DNA from: Cubamyces lactineus
Taxonomy: Eukaryota > Basidiomycota > Agaricomycetes > Polyporales > Polyporaceae
Reading direction: 5' to 3'
Length of the DNA: 64,000 bases
Assembly (NCBI GenBank): GCA_022376465.1
Contig: JACDTU010000002.1
Span: 124,001-188,000 of the forward strand
Position numbers and translations under genes: made by a program. Numbering within the stretch: the stretch's first letter is position 1; each line of letters opens with the position of its first letter. Below, in pieces: positions 34,078 through 44,823 of this stretch. The notes under the pieces were generated by a model. The model was not told the DNA's origin. It searched no databases and saw only the letters and a program-made list of their open reading frames with translations.

Positions 34078-37000
34078 ATGTCCTCTAGCCAGCATTCCTC
34101 ACGCTCGACACCCAAGTGGCGGTCTTCACTATCTAATCCGAAGAGACAACGGCCAGCGACTAGCGTTTCTCTTGTTTTCGCTCAGCCTGAACAGGGATCC
34201 AAGCTTGCATCCGCCATCGACAAGTTGCCTGTCGCAGTGATCGACGACGCAGCCAGTTTCATGAGCCAGGCCTCGAGGAAACGAGAACGAACGCAATCTC
34301 AAGCATCTAGCTTTGTGGCGAGCGTAGGACAGCAGGAAGAACCAACGAGTCAAGAACTGGTAGTGCAACCAGAGACTCAGGATGTCTCTCGGAAACGTTC
34401 TAAGCTAAGCTTGGAGGTCCCCGAGCCTGCTGCGCCTGCTATTGGTGCGCCGAGTAGGGATATTCAGGGTGCGCCATTCAACCGTTGACAGCTCGGAAAT
34501 AGACTGTATGTTCTGACACGGACGTGCCTAGGTTCTGCATCTAACCCTGTCGATCTCACGGAGTCGCCACAATCACAGTCTTCACCTCAACAATCCCCTG
34601 CTAACGAAGGCGAAAGGAAGAACGATACGGCTACGGACAAAGACACCGAGTCCTCGTCACTCACCGCCTCTGTCCCTTTCCCTACAACTGAGCCACAGAA
34701 GTCCGTTCGGGCGTCGAAATCAACACCGACGCGGTCATCGTGGTTCGGATTCTCCAGAGCGAAGGCAGACAGCGGTAGCTCAACACCCGTGCAAACTCAG
34801 TCGAGCCAGAATGCTCACGCTTCCTCATCTGTTGACATCCCTACCGAGGCTATTCCCTCCGCTCGCTCTGAGCTCCCCATTCCCCAGGGAGACTCTGGTG
34901 CGCAGGCAGATGTAGACTTGTCTAGCCCTACCTCGCCCCAACGGATTGTACCAGCCACTCCGCCCCAGTCTATTCCGTCCAATGGGAAGCCGTCGGCGCC
35001 GCTTTCTTACACGCCTACTCAATACTCTCCTCCCAACCACCGCATGAATAGCAACACGACCTCAATCTCGTCTGTGGACGAGGAGGTTCCGAGGCCTCGG
35101 TTCACGAGCATGGACAACGCTACCACGGTGATATCTCCACACGCGATCATAGAATCCCAGGTTGCGAAGACAGCCAACCGCAAGCCTTCCATTTCATCGC
35201 TGAATCCATCATCGAGCCGTTTCACTCTCAAATTGCCTCTTCTGGGGAGACCGAAGATCCCGTTGGAGCAGGCAGTTGCCGTTGCGCAGGCGGACGATAT
35301 CCGGGAGCCCTTGAAACCTGCAGAGGACACAGCTGTGGGCGATCATCAGGCGGGCGGTACGTCTGTGCGATCTACTGAGGATGCTACTTCTGATATCCTA
35401 ATCATAATCATAGACGTGAGCACTCTCGCACAGTCGGCCAACACCGGTACTAGTCAAGCAGACGTTTCACCAGCCCTGCAATCTGCGCAAGAAGGGTTGG
35501 ACCGAGCTGCAAGTTTTGAAGAGCCGGCTCCGCAGTCTCCTGAGACGATTGAGTCGGCTAACAGAGGGGAGGATGGTACTCATGAGAAACGTGCTGCATC
35601 GTGGTGGGATTACCTGGGATGGGGCGGTCAGCATTCGCAAGGGGCCAACGAGTCTTCCGAGCCGGGGAAGAACTCCGCGAGCCAGGAAGATAGCGCTACA
35701 CATGGCGATATCCAGCAACCAGCGTCGCCGACCGCTGATGCCTCGCAAGCTCGACAAGCTGAGTCGTCTAAGGCCGCCGAGGCCTCGCCCTCATCTGTTG
35801 CACCAGAACCGAACACTCCCGTAGTGAAAGAGGATGCTCCGTCACCCGCTCGCGCGAATAGTGCTCAAGAGTCACACGTCGATGATGTCACCGCAAAGCC
35901 CCCCTCTGTGTTTTCCGCGGATACTGCGAAGAGTCACGCCTCCGCGTGGTATTCGCCCTGGGCTTGGTACACCAGTTCTCCGGAGGTAGCGTCTACGGCT
36001 CAAGGTAATCGGAACGACGATACCCGTGCTGGGACTAAGACGGAATCCGAGTTGGTCAAGGAGGAGGCCCTCTCGCGGGTGGAAGACGCGGAGCCTCCTA
36101 GGCCGATGGAGGCGGCCGACACATCCACGCAACATCCCTCAGGCGATCCTACCTCTCAGCCGCAACAGGACGTGTCTACACATGATACCATCCCCTCCTC
36201 CGAATCGCCCAACCCTGTCGAGTCCTCTATCGCGAACAATAAATCGGGCTGGATGTCATTCTTCATGTCGAAGGCATTAACCGTCAAGTCTGTCACGAAG
36301 GAGAGCCATGACCAGAAGGAGGATGGGATGGAGGTAATGGTAATCGATGACGAGCCTCAGCCATCCGCAGCTATCGCCATCCCGACGGACAAATCTGTGC
36401 GAGGCATGGCAGCAGCTTCGCCGCTCAAGTCCCCTTCCACGGCAGCTTCTTCGCCTGTGCCCCCTCTCACGCCCAAGTCGCCGGCGGGCAAAGTGCCTGC
36501 CCATCCACCTCCGAAGGAACGGGAGCCAAGAAAGCCCGATCCCCCCGCTGCCCCTCTCACAGACTCGGAGTCTATCAAGCGAGACACGACCAAGGGCGGC
36601 CCTCGCTCGCCCTCCCCCACTCCGTCCAAGGGCTCAGGCACGACACCTCCGAACAGCGCGCGTACCCCCAACTTTGTACTGCCGACATGGGAGGACACAT
36701 TCCACTCGCCTCCACGGTCATACACACCGCCACGGCACCAGGGTCCGAAGTCTAAGCTTACGGGTGCACTGTCCTACGTGACTGGGGCTCTATTCTCCAA
36801 GGACGAACGGCCGCAGGGCAAGGGGCAGGGGAAGGAACGTGAAGCTCCGGTTGCCCCACCGGAATTTCTGACGTTCGGGCAAGAGCTTCCCAAGGCACTC
36901 GATATCGTCGGGGAGCCCCTCAATCCATACATCCTGAATGGTGGCTGTCGGGTAGTCGTGATAGGTGTTGCCGGATGGTCTCCTGGTATGCATCTGACTC

Positions 37001-38693
37001 TGACTCTGTCCGTGATGATCGCTCTGACGATGGACGTCGGCAAGGTGCGGTCACGAGGACGCTTGCAGGCGGAGTCAGTCTGATCACTTTCTCGGAATCA
37101 AGAGTTGGCTGTACTGACAATTTGATCCTCGGGAATAGCTACCTTCGCCTAGTAGCAAGTTTGTCAACATGACTGCGCAAGCGCTCGAGCAGTTCGCTGA
37201 GGAGAATGGTTTTAAGTTCAAGAAGATCACTCGCATGCCCCTCGAAGGCGACGGAACCATCCGCAAGAAGGTTTCCAGGTATGCCCGGCCGCCGTGCACC
37301 GCGTCACTTCTCCTAGTGTTAAGGAGCGTGTTGCAGGGTATACAACCATCTCATCAATAATGAGGAATGGATGGAAGACCTCCATGCTGCAGACGTGATA
37401 TTCGTAGCCAGCCATTCGCAGGGTGCCATTATTGCGACACATCTCATAGACCGCCTGATCGAAGACGGTCACATCCTGACTTCGCGCAGCGTAGACGTGC
37501 TCGCAAAGTCTGCTGCTACATTGGCAGCGGGCGGGGCCTCGGCCATGCCGGCGACTCAGGCACAGAAGGTCTGTCTCCTCACTCTTTGCGGCATCCATCT
37601 GGGGCCGTTGCGGTACCTCAAGACAAGCTCGCTACTGCAGCCGTATATCCAGGTGAGTTTTGGATGACAGAGGAAGTGATAGATGACCGGGGCCTCTCAC
37701 AAACGCCATCCAGTACTTGGAGAATGCGGCCGCCAGAGAACTGTTCGAGTTCCAGGTATGTGACTGGTCGTGTATATTGTGCGCAGCATCTTCGTGTACT
37801 CATCATCGTTCCACGACAGGATACGGAATCCAAGTTGTCCAAGAACTACATTGGAGCGCTTAGGAACGTCATGGACCATGGGGTAAGTTCACGGCAAGGC
37901 TGGGCGAATGCTCATGCTTACGTATCGATTAGGCAAAAGCGGTCTACATTGCCTCGCTGAACGACCAAGTGGTCCCGATATATTCTGGTCTGTTCACAGC
38001 GGCATCGCATCCCAGGATCTTGCGCGCGCTGTACATTGATAATGATGCATATCAGTGAGTTAACATGCTTCCCATTAGTGAATACGTCTGACACTAGCGT
38101 CGACCGTTCAGCTCGTCCGATTTCCTTTCTAATCTACTCATTCTCCTAATTCGTATCCTAAATGCGGGGCTTTCTGACCGGGGCCTACTTGCGCATCTGT
38201 CCGAAGCAACCGCGGGAACACTGAGCGGGGTTGGACACTCAACCGCTTACGAGGAACCTGCCACGTACTCGTAAGTTCGATTGGCGCTGCTTGATGCGGC
38301 CTCATCTCAGCTAATGTATTCTATGGCAGCTTGGCGGTCAAGTACTTCTTCATGACGAACGACGGCACGAACGCAGATGCAGAGCTCGTCATAAATCCCT
38401 TCAATGCCGTGGAAGAGCAGAACGACTATGAGGTATGTCAGAATATTGGGTCGCGCGTTACCCGTTCAAAGACCGCGATCTGACCACACTGTTAGATCCC
38501 ATGGTTGCTCCGGGATATGATCGCGGACAGCAAGATCGCGCACTTCTTCGCGCGTGAGTTTTCTCAGCTGCGCGACGCGTTCGACGACTGGCAGCCGAAG
38601 ACCACCATCCTGCGGGAGGTCAAGAAGAAGCTGCAACCGATCACTCGTCTCTCGACTATACCCATCCCCAGCAGTTCCATTAGTAGACTGTGA
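34078..38693 (+). CDS. YML020W-like alpha/beta hydrolase with long disordered N-terminus
   Basis: Eleven exons: 34078-34468, 34532-36985, 37045-37073, 37139-37278, 37337-37652, 37714-37755, 37820-37882, 37933-38054, 38112-38270, 38330-38432, 38496-38693; 1338 residues. The first ~880 residues are Ser/Pro/Gln-rich and low complexity, with three Trp-containing islands of similar type (SWWDYLGWGG, SAWYSPWAWY, SGWMSFFMSK). The C-terminal ~400 residues are a serine-hydrolase-like domain: CRVVVIGVAGWSPG, then the nucleophile elbow DVIFVASHSQGAIIATHL (Ser in SHSQG), YIASLNDQVVPIYSGLF, supplying a candidate Asp and the region of the acid residue, and a conserved end FAREFSQLRDAF. The fold matches the uncharacterised yeast YML020W-type family; the substrate is unknown. 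The tiny exon 3 (29 bp) is required to join the frames. Confidence 0.82.
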
Positions 38694-39007
38694 CGACATT
38701 CACGACCCGGACGCTAGCTGCACACAATCCCAAGGACGTTCTTCCTCATGCTCATTTGCTTTACACGCACGCCACACATGTATCAATGTTGTAGAATACC
38801 TTCGTGTAGATTATCTGTCAAGGCATCACGCCTTCGGCTGCTTCCCGGTTTCATTTCGTCAACTGAGTGGAGATCCTTACATGGCATTGGATAGATGTTT
38901 CGAACACTCCTAATCTTTCCATGTGGTATACATCATTCGTACGGAATTTAGAGCACTGGTGATACCTCTATATGTCGCGGAAGGCGCTGTTGGCCTACGC
39001 ATGCATC
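38694..39007. terminator. 3' region between convergent genes
   Basis: 314 bp between two converging stop codons (hydrolase on plus, aldo/keto reductase on minus). Presumably both 3' UTRs. No gene-like content. Confidence 0.4.
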
Positions 39008-40578
39008 CTAACGCCGGAACTCTGCCCCGCAGTCCCCAATAGTCATGATCATAGTGGCGCTCCTGGACTGCCTCAGAACCGCCTCGATCTCCGCCTTGTC
39101 CCTCTCCGTGAGGGCAAACCCGAAGACCTTCTTGTTCTCGTCGGCGTGGTCAGTCAGGCCGAGTCGGGCTCCTGGTTTCCATCTTTACGTTAGCGGGTGC
39201 GATGAACAAACAGGAGAAGCCGCTGTCATGCCTATGATCACTGCGCCGACGAACGGATGCTCGAGGACCCAGCGCACTGCGACGTTCGCAATGCTGACGC
39301 CCTCGTGACGGTCGGCGATATCGCGCAGGGCGCGCAGAAGCACTTGGAACAGCTCCCACGTTCCCCACGCCTTCAGGATCACGTCGAGGTACTGCCGAAA
39401 CCGACATGTGAGGATATAGCCTGTGGACAGCTCGACGCTTCAATCTCACCTTCCTCTGCGAAGGCGTGAGCCCACTGGAGTACAGCTCTGGCTCGGCTTT
39501 CCCAAGCCACTGGTCTGTAAGGAAGCCCCCGCACTGGATCGGGAGCATTAGAAACGAGGATGATGAACGGGAGCTCGGCTTGAGCCTTGGAAGAGGTCTT
39601 ACTAGGGTTCCGTAGGCCAGAACCTTGATATCATGCCTCTCGCAGATGTCGCACATGCCATGGAGAGGTCGAACATCGACGATGGAAAACTGCGGAAGAA
39701 GGGAGGAAGCTTATGTTTGATCGGCATGGCACAAGCCCGTGTCGCGTCTACTTACCTGCACCTGGTTGGAAACAATGGCCCCTGGGCCTGATACCGTGCA
39801 TATCTCGTCCGTCCTGCGCGTGTCAAAGTTGCACAGCCCAATGCTGCGTATCTTGCCCATGGAGCGGAGTTGGAGAAGGTGTCTCAGCGCGGTGAAGTAG
39901 CTTCTGTCCTGATAGTCCTGCCAAAACAGCTGGGGCGCAGCGGGATGGATCAATAAGATGGAGGCGTTGACCGGAGTCATGCATGTGCACCTGAAGGAGA
40001 TCCAAACGAGGTGTCTGCATCCGAGCACGACGCTCGTCTATGGCGGCCTCCACAACGTTGAATGTGATTTCCATCGGGTGGACGACAGCCCACTTCACAG
40101 CGCCGAAGGGGCGCGCTGCTTCAGGGAGGTTCTTGATAAACTGTCCCTGTAATGTACCACAAATCAGCGCGCACAACGTGGTATACTGTGGTTATGACCC
40201 ACAAAGAAGTCTTCGGCAGGTCCTGAGTGGTCCGCTGGTAATTCAACCGGGTCAGAAGTGGATAGAACATCTGGCGAAGAACATACCCTTGTTGTTCGCA
40301 TCCAGACAAAGACATGATTAGAGAGTTGCACCGTACAATGGTGGCACACCTACCGTGTCTGTAAGATGACATTCAATCTCGTAGAACGGGGTGACTGATA
40401 TCAGTGGCGAGAACGAACCAAAAGCTGTATATCCTCTAGCGACGTAGCTTGCCATCGCATCGCGAACACGTTGGGCCGGAGCGCTTCCCCATGCACTGCT
40501 GGAAAGTTGCCAGAGGCCGGTCCAGATCCTCGGGACTCTGGTGGCTGGTGCGAGAGTGAAGTGGGTCTCTTGCTGCAT
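39008..40578 (-). CDS. aldo/keto reductase-family protein, likely catalytically altered
   Basis: Eight exons: 40578-40419, 40234-40203, 40146-39991, 39929-39756, 39689-39603, 39533-39450, 39391-39232, 39171-39008; 338 residues. TIM-barrel AKR landmarks: RIWTGLWQLSS, GPAEDFFGQFI, VKWAVV (the Lys of the tetrad), RLDLLQ, SIGLCNFDT, VLAYGTL, GGFLTDQWLG, VRWVLEHPFVGAVIIG and ALTERDKAEIE. Two of four catalytic residues are replaced: the tetrad Tyr (family HYG) is Ser here (ADHSG), and the tetrad His (family LLQFHWWDY) is lost (LLQLFWQDY). The 32 bp exon 2 is inferred from homology and omits two residues of the usual FDMADH. The last intron uses a GC donor (39231-39230), needed to read VIIGARLGL. 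Probably a pseudoenzyme or a gene beginning to decay. Confidence 0.72.
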
Positions 40579-41083
40579 GCTGAAGTGATACTGCTTTGGA
40601 GAATGGCGTTCCACCCTACCCCTGCGAGCATTTTATACACTGTAAAACGTCGTCGGTGAGTAAAGCATTGGCCGTAGCCATGCTGCCATATTTCAGGAAA
40701 TGTGGGCGGGAATACACTTGTATGCCGACCAGCAGGCCATGAGTGGAACTGCGAGTCCGAGGACGGAGTACCAAAGACGGCGGTAATTCCGCACAGCCTG
40801 AAGCGCGCATGGGCGCCGTCAGGGTCTCGGGCGCTCGGATTCGGAACCTGCCACTAGTCAGGCAACAAAGCTCTCAATCAGTCCATTGAGTATCGAAAGC
40901 AGGTGAGCGAAGACCGACCTTTTGTCAGTAAACCCATCTCCGGTCAAGTGATGACCTGGTGCCACAGATAATCTGCCACGACTCGAGTATAAGAAGCGGC
41001 TTGGGGTGGTACACTAGATACCACAGGGCATCGGCACTCCCTCCATCACCACTATTGCTATTGATCACTCGGCCAGCGCTGCG
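40579..41083. promoter_or_regulatory. upstream region of divergent genes
   Basis: About 500 bp between the aldo/keto reductase start and the small unknown gene starting at 41084; expected to hold both promoters. No distinct element found. Confidence 0.3.
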
Positions 41084-41832
41084 ATGGTTGCCCCCGAGAA
41101 CTACGGCGGCACAAGCAGAATGACAAGTACCGGAGACGCTCGACCGGTTCTGGGACATGTGTGCGTACCGTGGCCGAGCTCCGTCACGTATCACCGTTAC
41201 TGAGGCCGTCGTCTCGCAGCAACCTCATGGTGGATACCTTCATCGCCAACGCTAACCTTGAAGAGTAAGTAGGTCACCGCCGCCGTTGACGTCAACTCAC
41301 GTTGTTGAGTAGCCTGCGCGCGATCGTGCGCGGCTTGCTCGCCACGAGCCCCCCTTCGGTAGCCTCAGCATTCACCGCCGCAGCTCGTCAGAGGCTCGTG
41401 CGAGTCAAGGCGACTGACATCCCGGATACGACGGACATCTTTGTTCCCGGATCGACTGATAACAGTGCGTCTGCGCCCACCGAGAAGCTCGACGGCATTC
41501 TCGTCCGCATCCGCACTCTCTATGGGTCGGGAATGGGCTTCGCAAGCCTCAAGATATTGGCGCGGGTCGTGAGCGCTACCGTCGGACTGCGCTGGGAGGA
41601 GGACGGCGCCATGGAGGACACGTTGGCGAACATCGACGCCGACATCAGCCAGGCGATTCAAAGCGCCAAGGAGGAGATAGATAACAATCGCGTCACAGAC
41701 TTGCAAGAGGCGCGGGAGGTCGTTCTCGAGTTGCGGACGGCGGTGAACGACAGCCAGATGGACGTCAAGAAATGGGACGGCGCATTTCCGTTCGAGCGGG
41801 CAGCGGCGAGCTTGGAGTATTGGCGAGTGTAG
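41084..41832 (+). CDS. hypothetical protein, Agaricomycete-type
   Basis: Three exons: 41084-41160, 41205-41264, 41310-41832; 219 residues with consistent phases. I do not recognise the family. The N-terminal ~45 residues are polar. Then comes NLEDSLRAIVRGLLATSPP, a helix-forming stretch, a region with SAFTAAARQRLVRV, and a helical C-terminal half with alternating acidic and hydrophobic residues (ANIDADISQAIQSAKEEID, LQEAREVVLELRTAVND) that could form a coiled coil or helical bundle. It ends in GAFPFERAAASLEYWRV. No signal peptide, membrane segment or catalytic motif. The upstream two exons rest only on splice consensus, so the start is less certain than the large third exon. Confidence 0.55.
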
Positions 41833-42693
41833 CACCGGTGGCGTGGAAAGGGAGGGCCAAAGGCTGGTATCTCGCAATTGCCTCGAATTGTACAGATAGC
41901 GAATAGGCTTCAAGTGTAAACGTACAGACTCTTATCTCCGCATAGAGTCTATCTGTCAGCCGTGTCCAAGCTGTAAACGCAAAGTAAACGGCGAACCTCT
42001 CTGCTGCACTCAAAGGCCCTGGCACGCTGACACCGCGTGGAAATCCGTCCTTTGGCGGCTTTTTGTTTGGTGGCCGGCCGGAGTCATCATCGCGTCGGCA
42101 TGGGGGCAATAAGGCAGCTCAGTACGATTTCGGGCACACGCCGCTCTCGAGGAGGAAGCAACGCATGTCTTCATGCCGACCAAACCTCCGAGTCGTTGGC
42201 GTGTTCGTTGAGCGCCGCTGGTTCATTTAGTGTGGTCAAACGGTCAACAGAGCTCAGCCGCATACTAGCTATGTTGCCGGCACACCGCGGAGTGTGACAG
42301 GCGTACCGCACTGAGAGGCTATGCAACAATTTGTCGTTGCATGTCCTGAAGCGCCCCATGCGCGCAAATGAAGGTGCATGATCTGAAACTGCAACATAAT
42401 ACTAATTGCAGATACCTACAAGTTCTACCTGTTCCTATATCGGGGGAGTTGTCACCCACGCACCCATTACGCGGACTAAACGAGTGTTGGAGGAAACACT
42501 CACCTTGGACGCGATACATTGCCCTTGGAGGACTTGCCTCATCCTCGCCCAACGCTAAACAATCTGGAAGCCGTACCCATCGTTTAACCCATGCGTCTGA
42601 CTGGCACGCATCTGACACGGTAGCATGGTCATGGCAACCTTACATTTCCAAATGCCGCACATTGGCGTCCTATTCCTATGAACTCGATTCAAC
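41833..42693. other. intergenic region between convergent genes
   Basis: About 860 bp between the stop of the small unknown gene (plus) and the stop of the JmjC gene (minus). ORFs of 60-110 codons cross it but none is supported by a domain or splice partner. Confidence 0.4.
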
Positions 42694-44331
42694 CTAGCGT
42701 CTTGCCCTCTTCGAGTTTCCGCCGACGGTGTCGTCCCGCGCCCTCTTGGCAGTGTGGCTCTTCTTCACCGCATTGGGCGATTTCCCATTCTCGGTGTCGC
42801 TCTTTCTCCGGAGGTAATCCCAGACGAGCGTATCGCGATACGGTGTCTCGAAGTTGTCAAGCGCGTCGGGTGGATAGAACCAGTAGTTGAACGCCATATG
42901 GACGTCGTTTCCGTCTATAGAGTCGACCGCTGCGGACGTCGACGTAACCTCGTGCCACCATGAGGCGGGCAAGTAGAGCATCTCGCCCTCGGAGAGTTCG
43001 ACAACGTACGGGTCGGTCGTTTTCTTGAGCCCGGGGAACTCAGATGGGGAGAACTCCGATGGCAGCGCGGCGGTGGTCGGTATACCGAGGTATCGGTGTA
43101 GGTGTGCGGTGGGTATGCGAGAGAACGAGGATGGCTCAGTGTGTGCCGGTTTCTCCTGCCCAAACGGAGCATCCTCCTCCTCCTCTTCGTCGCTATCCAG
43201 GCTCTCTTCGCCGCCAATACCTTCGTCTTCGTCGTCGGAGTGGCCTATGCCCTTCCATTCCTCCTCTTCCTCTCCCTCTTCTTCACCATCTTTGTCGTCA
43301 TCGTTGTCCATATGTCCGGAGGACCCAGCATCAAAGTCTTTCAAGTCGTCGAGTCCTCCCATGAGCGCGTCGAAGTCGTCCACTTCGCCCTCGCCCTCTT
43401 CTTCGTCGAGCGCAAGCTCGGCGAGCTCATCAAGCGCGGCATCGTGTGCTGCCATGAGAGCCTTCATCTCCTTAGAGTGTCCTTTTCCTTTGCCCTTCCC
43501 TTTTCCGTTCTCTCTGGATTTGAGCGCGTCGATCTTGCGTTCGAGGGCGCGGACGCGCGCTTTGCAGGCCGCGCGCCTGGACAAACCGTCCGAGCGCACA
43601 GGTATATCCTCGTATGATATAAGTCCGTTCGGATGAAGGGTGTCCAGCGTGCCGTATGGATAGAGGTGCTTCACCTCATCCGGCGGGAACAGCACGAAGC
43701 GTTTTCTGCCCTTCAACAAGCAGTAGATGTTGTCGTGGAAGTCGTGGTGCTGAGTGGGCACGTCGTTAGTAGTGTATTTAGTCAAGTAGATTATCCCCAC
43801 TCACAAGACCTGATGACGAGCCGCTCTTCGACTTTCCTAGCCACAAGTTCACTTGCTGCAGGAACAAGTTGCCCATGATGCGCGGCACGATGGGAAATTC
43901 GTCCCTAAGAGCGTTGGTCGGTGGAGGAAAGACAGTCTCGGCGTCAGGATCCTCGTCCGAGTACTGGGTCGTCAGGTACGGATGCGGCCCCTCTTCCTTT
44001 CGCAAGGAGTCCAAGAACTCGCGGAAGGTCATAGAGATGCGTTCAACATCGGTGCCGTACTGGTTCGCGATCGGATGGATGGGTTCGACCGTCACCTCGA
44101 TGTCCCCGGCCTTCGTCGCGAGGTAGTCTAGGTTTGTCTACCAGCGGGTCAGTCTATGTGGAGTCTACGACCGTGATGAAGGATGCTCCTCACCCATTTT
44201 CGCCCCTGGAAAGATGGATCGTCTAGGAGGCCGGTTATGATTACCGGCGTACGTTTAGAGACATATCTTGCGAAAAATTCTGTCGCAGAGAGGACGGGTG
44301 AGACACGCTCGAGGTGCAACTTTTTAGGCAT
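42694..44331 (-). CDS. JmjC / cupin_8 domain Fe(II)-2OG oxygenase-like protein
   Basis: Three exons: 44331-44194, 44137-43805, 43749-42694; 508 residues. JMJD7-type cupin_8 landmarks: LSATEFFARYVSKRTPVIITG at the N-terminus, EVTVEPIHPI, MGNLFLQQVNLWLG, then the metal site HHDFHDNIYCLLKGRKRFVLF (His-x-Asp) and the distal His in LYLPASWWHEVTS, followed by MAFNYWFYPPD. Members hydroxylate protein side chains such as Lys, or have related oxygenase roles (family knowledge); the target is unknown. An insert of about 160 residues between core strands is rich in Lys/Gly, then Asp/Glu/Ser (for example DSDEEEEEDAP), probably disordered. The C-terminal tail is basic (KKSHTAKRARDD, KRARR), like a nuclear localisation signal. 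An upstream in-frame Met (44376) is also possible. Confidence 0.85.
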
Positions 44332-44823
44332 AGGTTCCTGAATAGCTTGGTGTTCCTGTGTCCCTGGACAATGCAATTGTCGCAGTAGTGGTGGTGAGGC
44401 TCGTCAGTTGAGTGTTTTCCCAAGTTGAACAGCAGAGAATTTGAAGGAACGCGATTCAGATAAGTAGCTTCTCAGTCTACCTACTTATTGACTTATCGAA
44501 TTTGATGGCTTCACCAGTAATCAAAGTAATACTGAATAATCATGGTGGTCTTTAAGCAATTGTGTACCGGTAAATGAGCAATTGTATACCGGTAAATGAA
44601 CGTCAACAAACGGTTCTCTGAATCTGGCGAGGAACATCGTACTTCTCCTCAACCTCGAGCACGACGAACTCGTTGTCGTCGCCAGCGTCGACACCTCATA
44701 CCCCACGCTTTGATATCCCTCTCTGTCGGCAATCGACATCACGCTACTTGCCTCGTTCATCCTGCCTGGCATGTCCTCGTCGGTTGCTAGCTGAACTGGA
44801 TACCCTTCTCGAACGCATCGAGC
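44332..44823. promoter_or_regulatory. bidirectional promoter region with a 22 bp tandem duplication
   Basis: Divergent upstream region of the JmjC gene and the Ser-rich coiled-coil gene, 492 bp. It contains two adjacent near-identical 22 bp units (44556-44577 and 44578-44599) differing by one base, each with ACCGGTAAATGA. Confidence 0.5.

Noticed and set aside
43025..43636. 203-codon plus-strand Ser-rich ORF
   Set aside because: Antisense shadow of the acidic insert of the JmjC protein; poly-Ser arises from reversed GAG/GAA codons.
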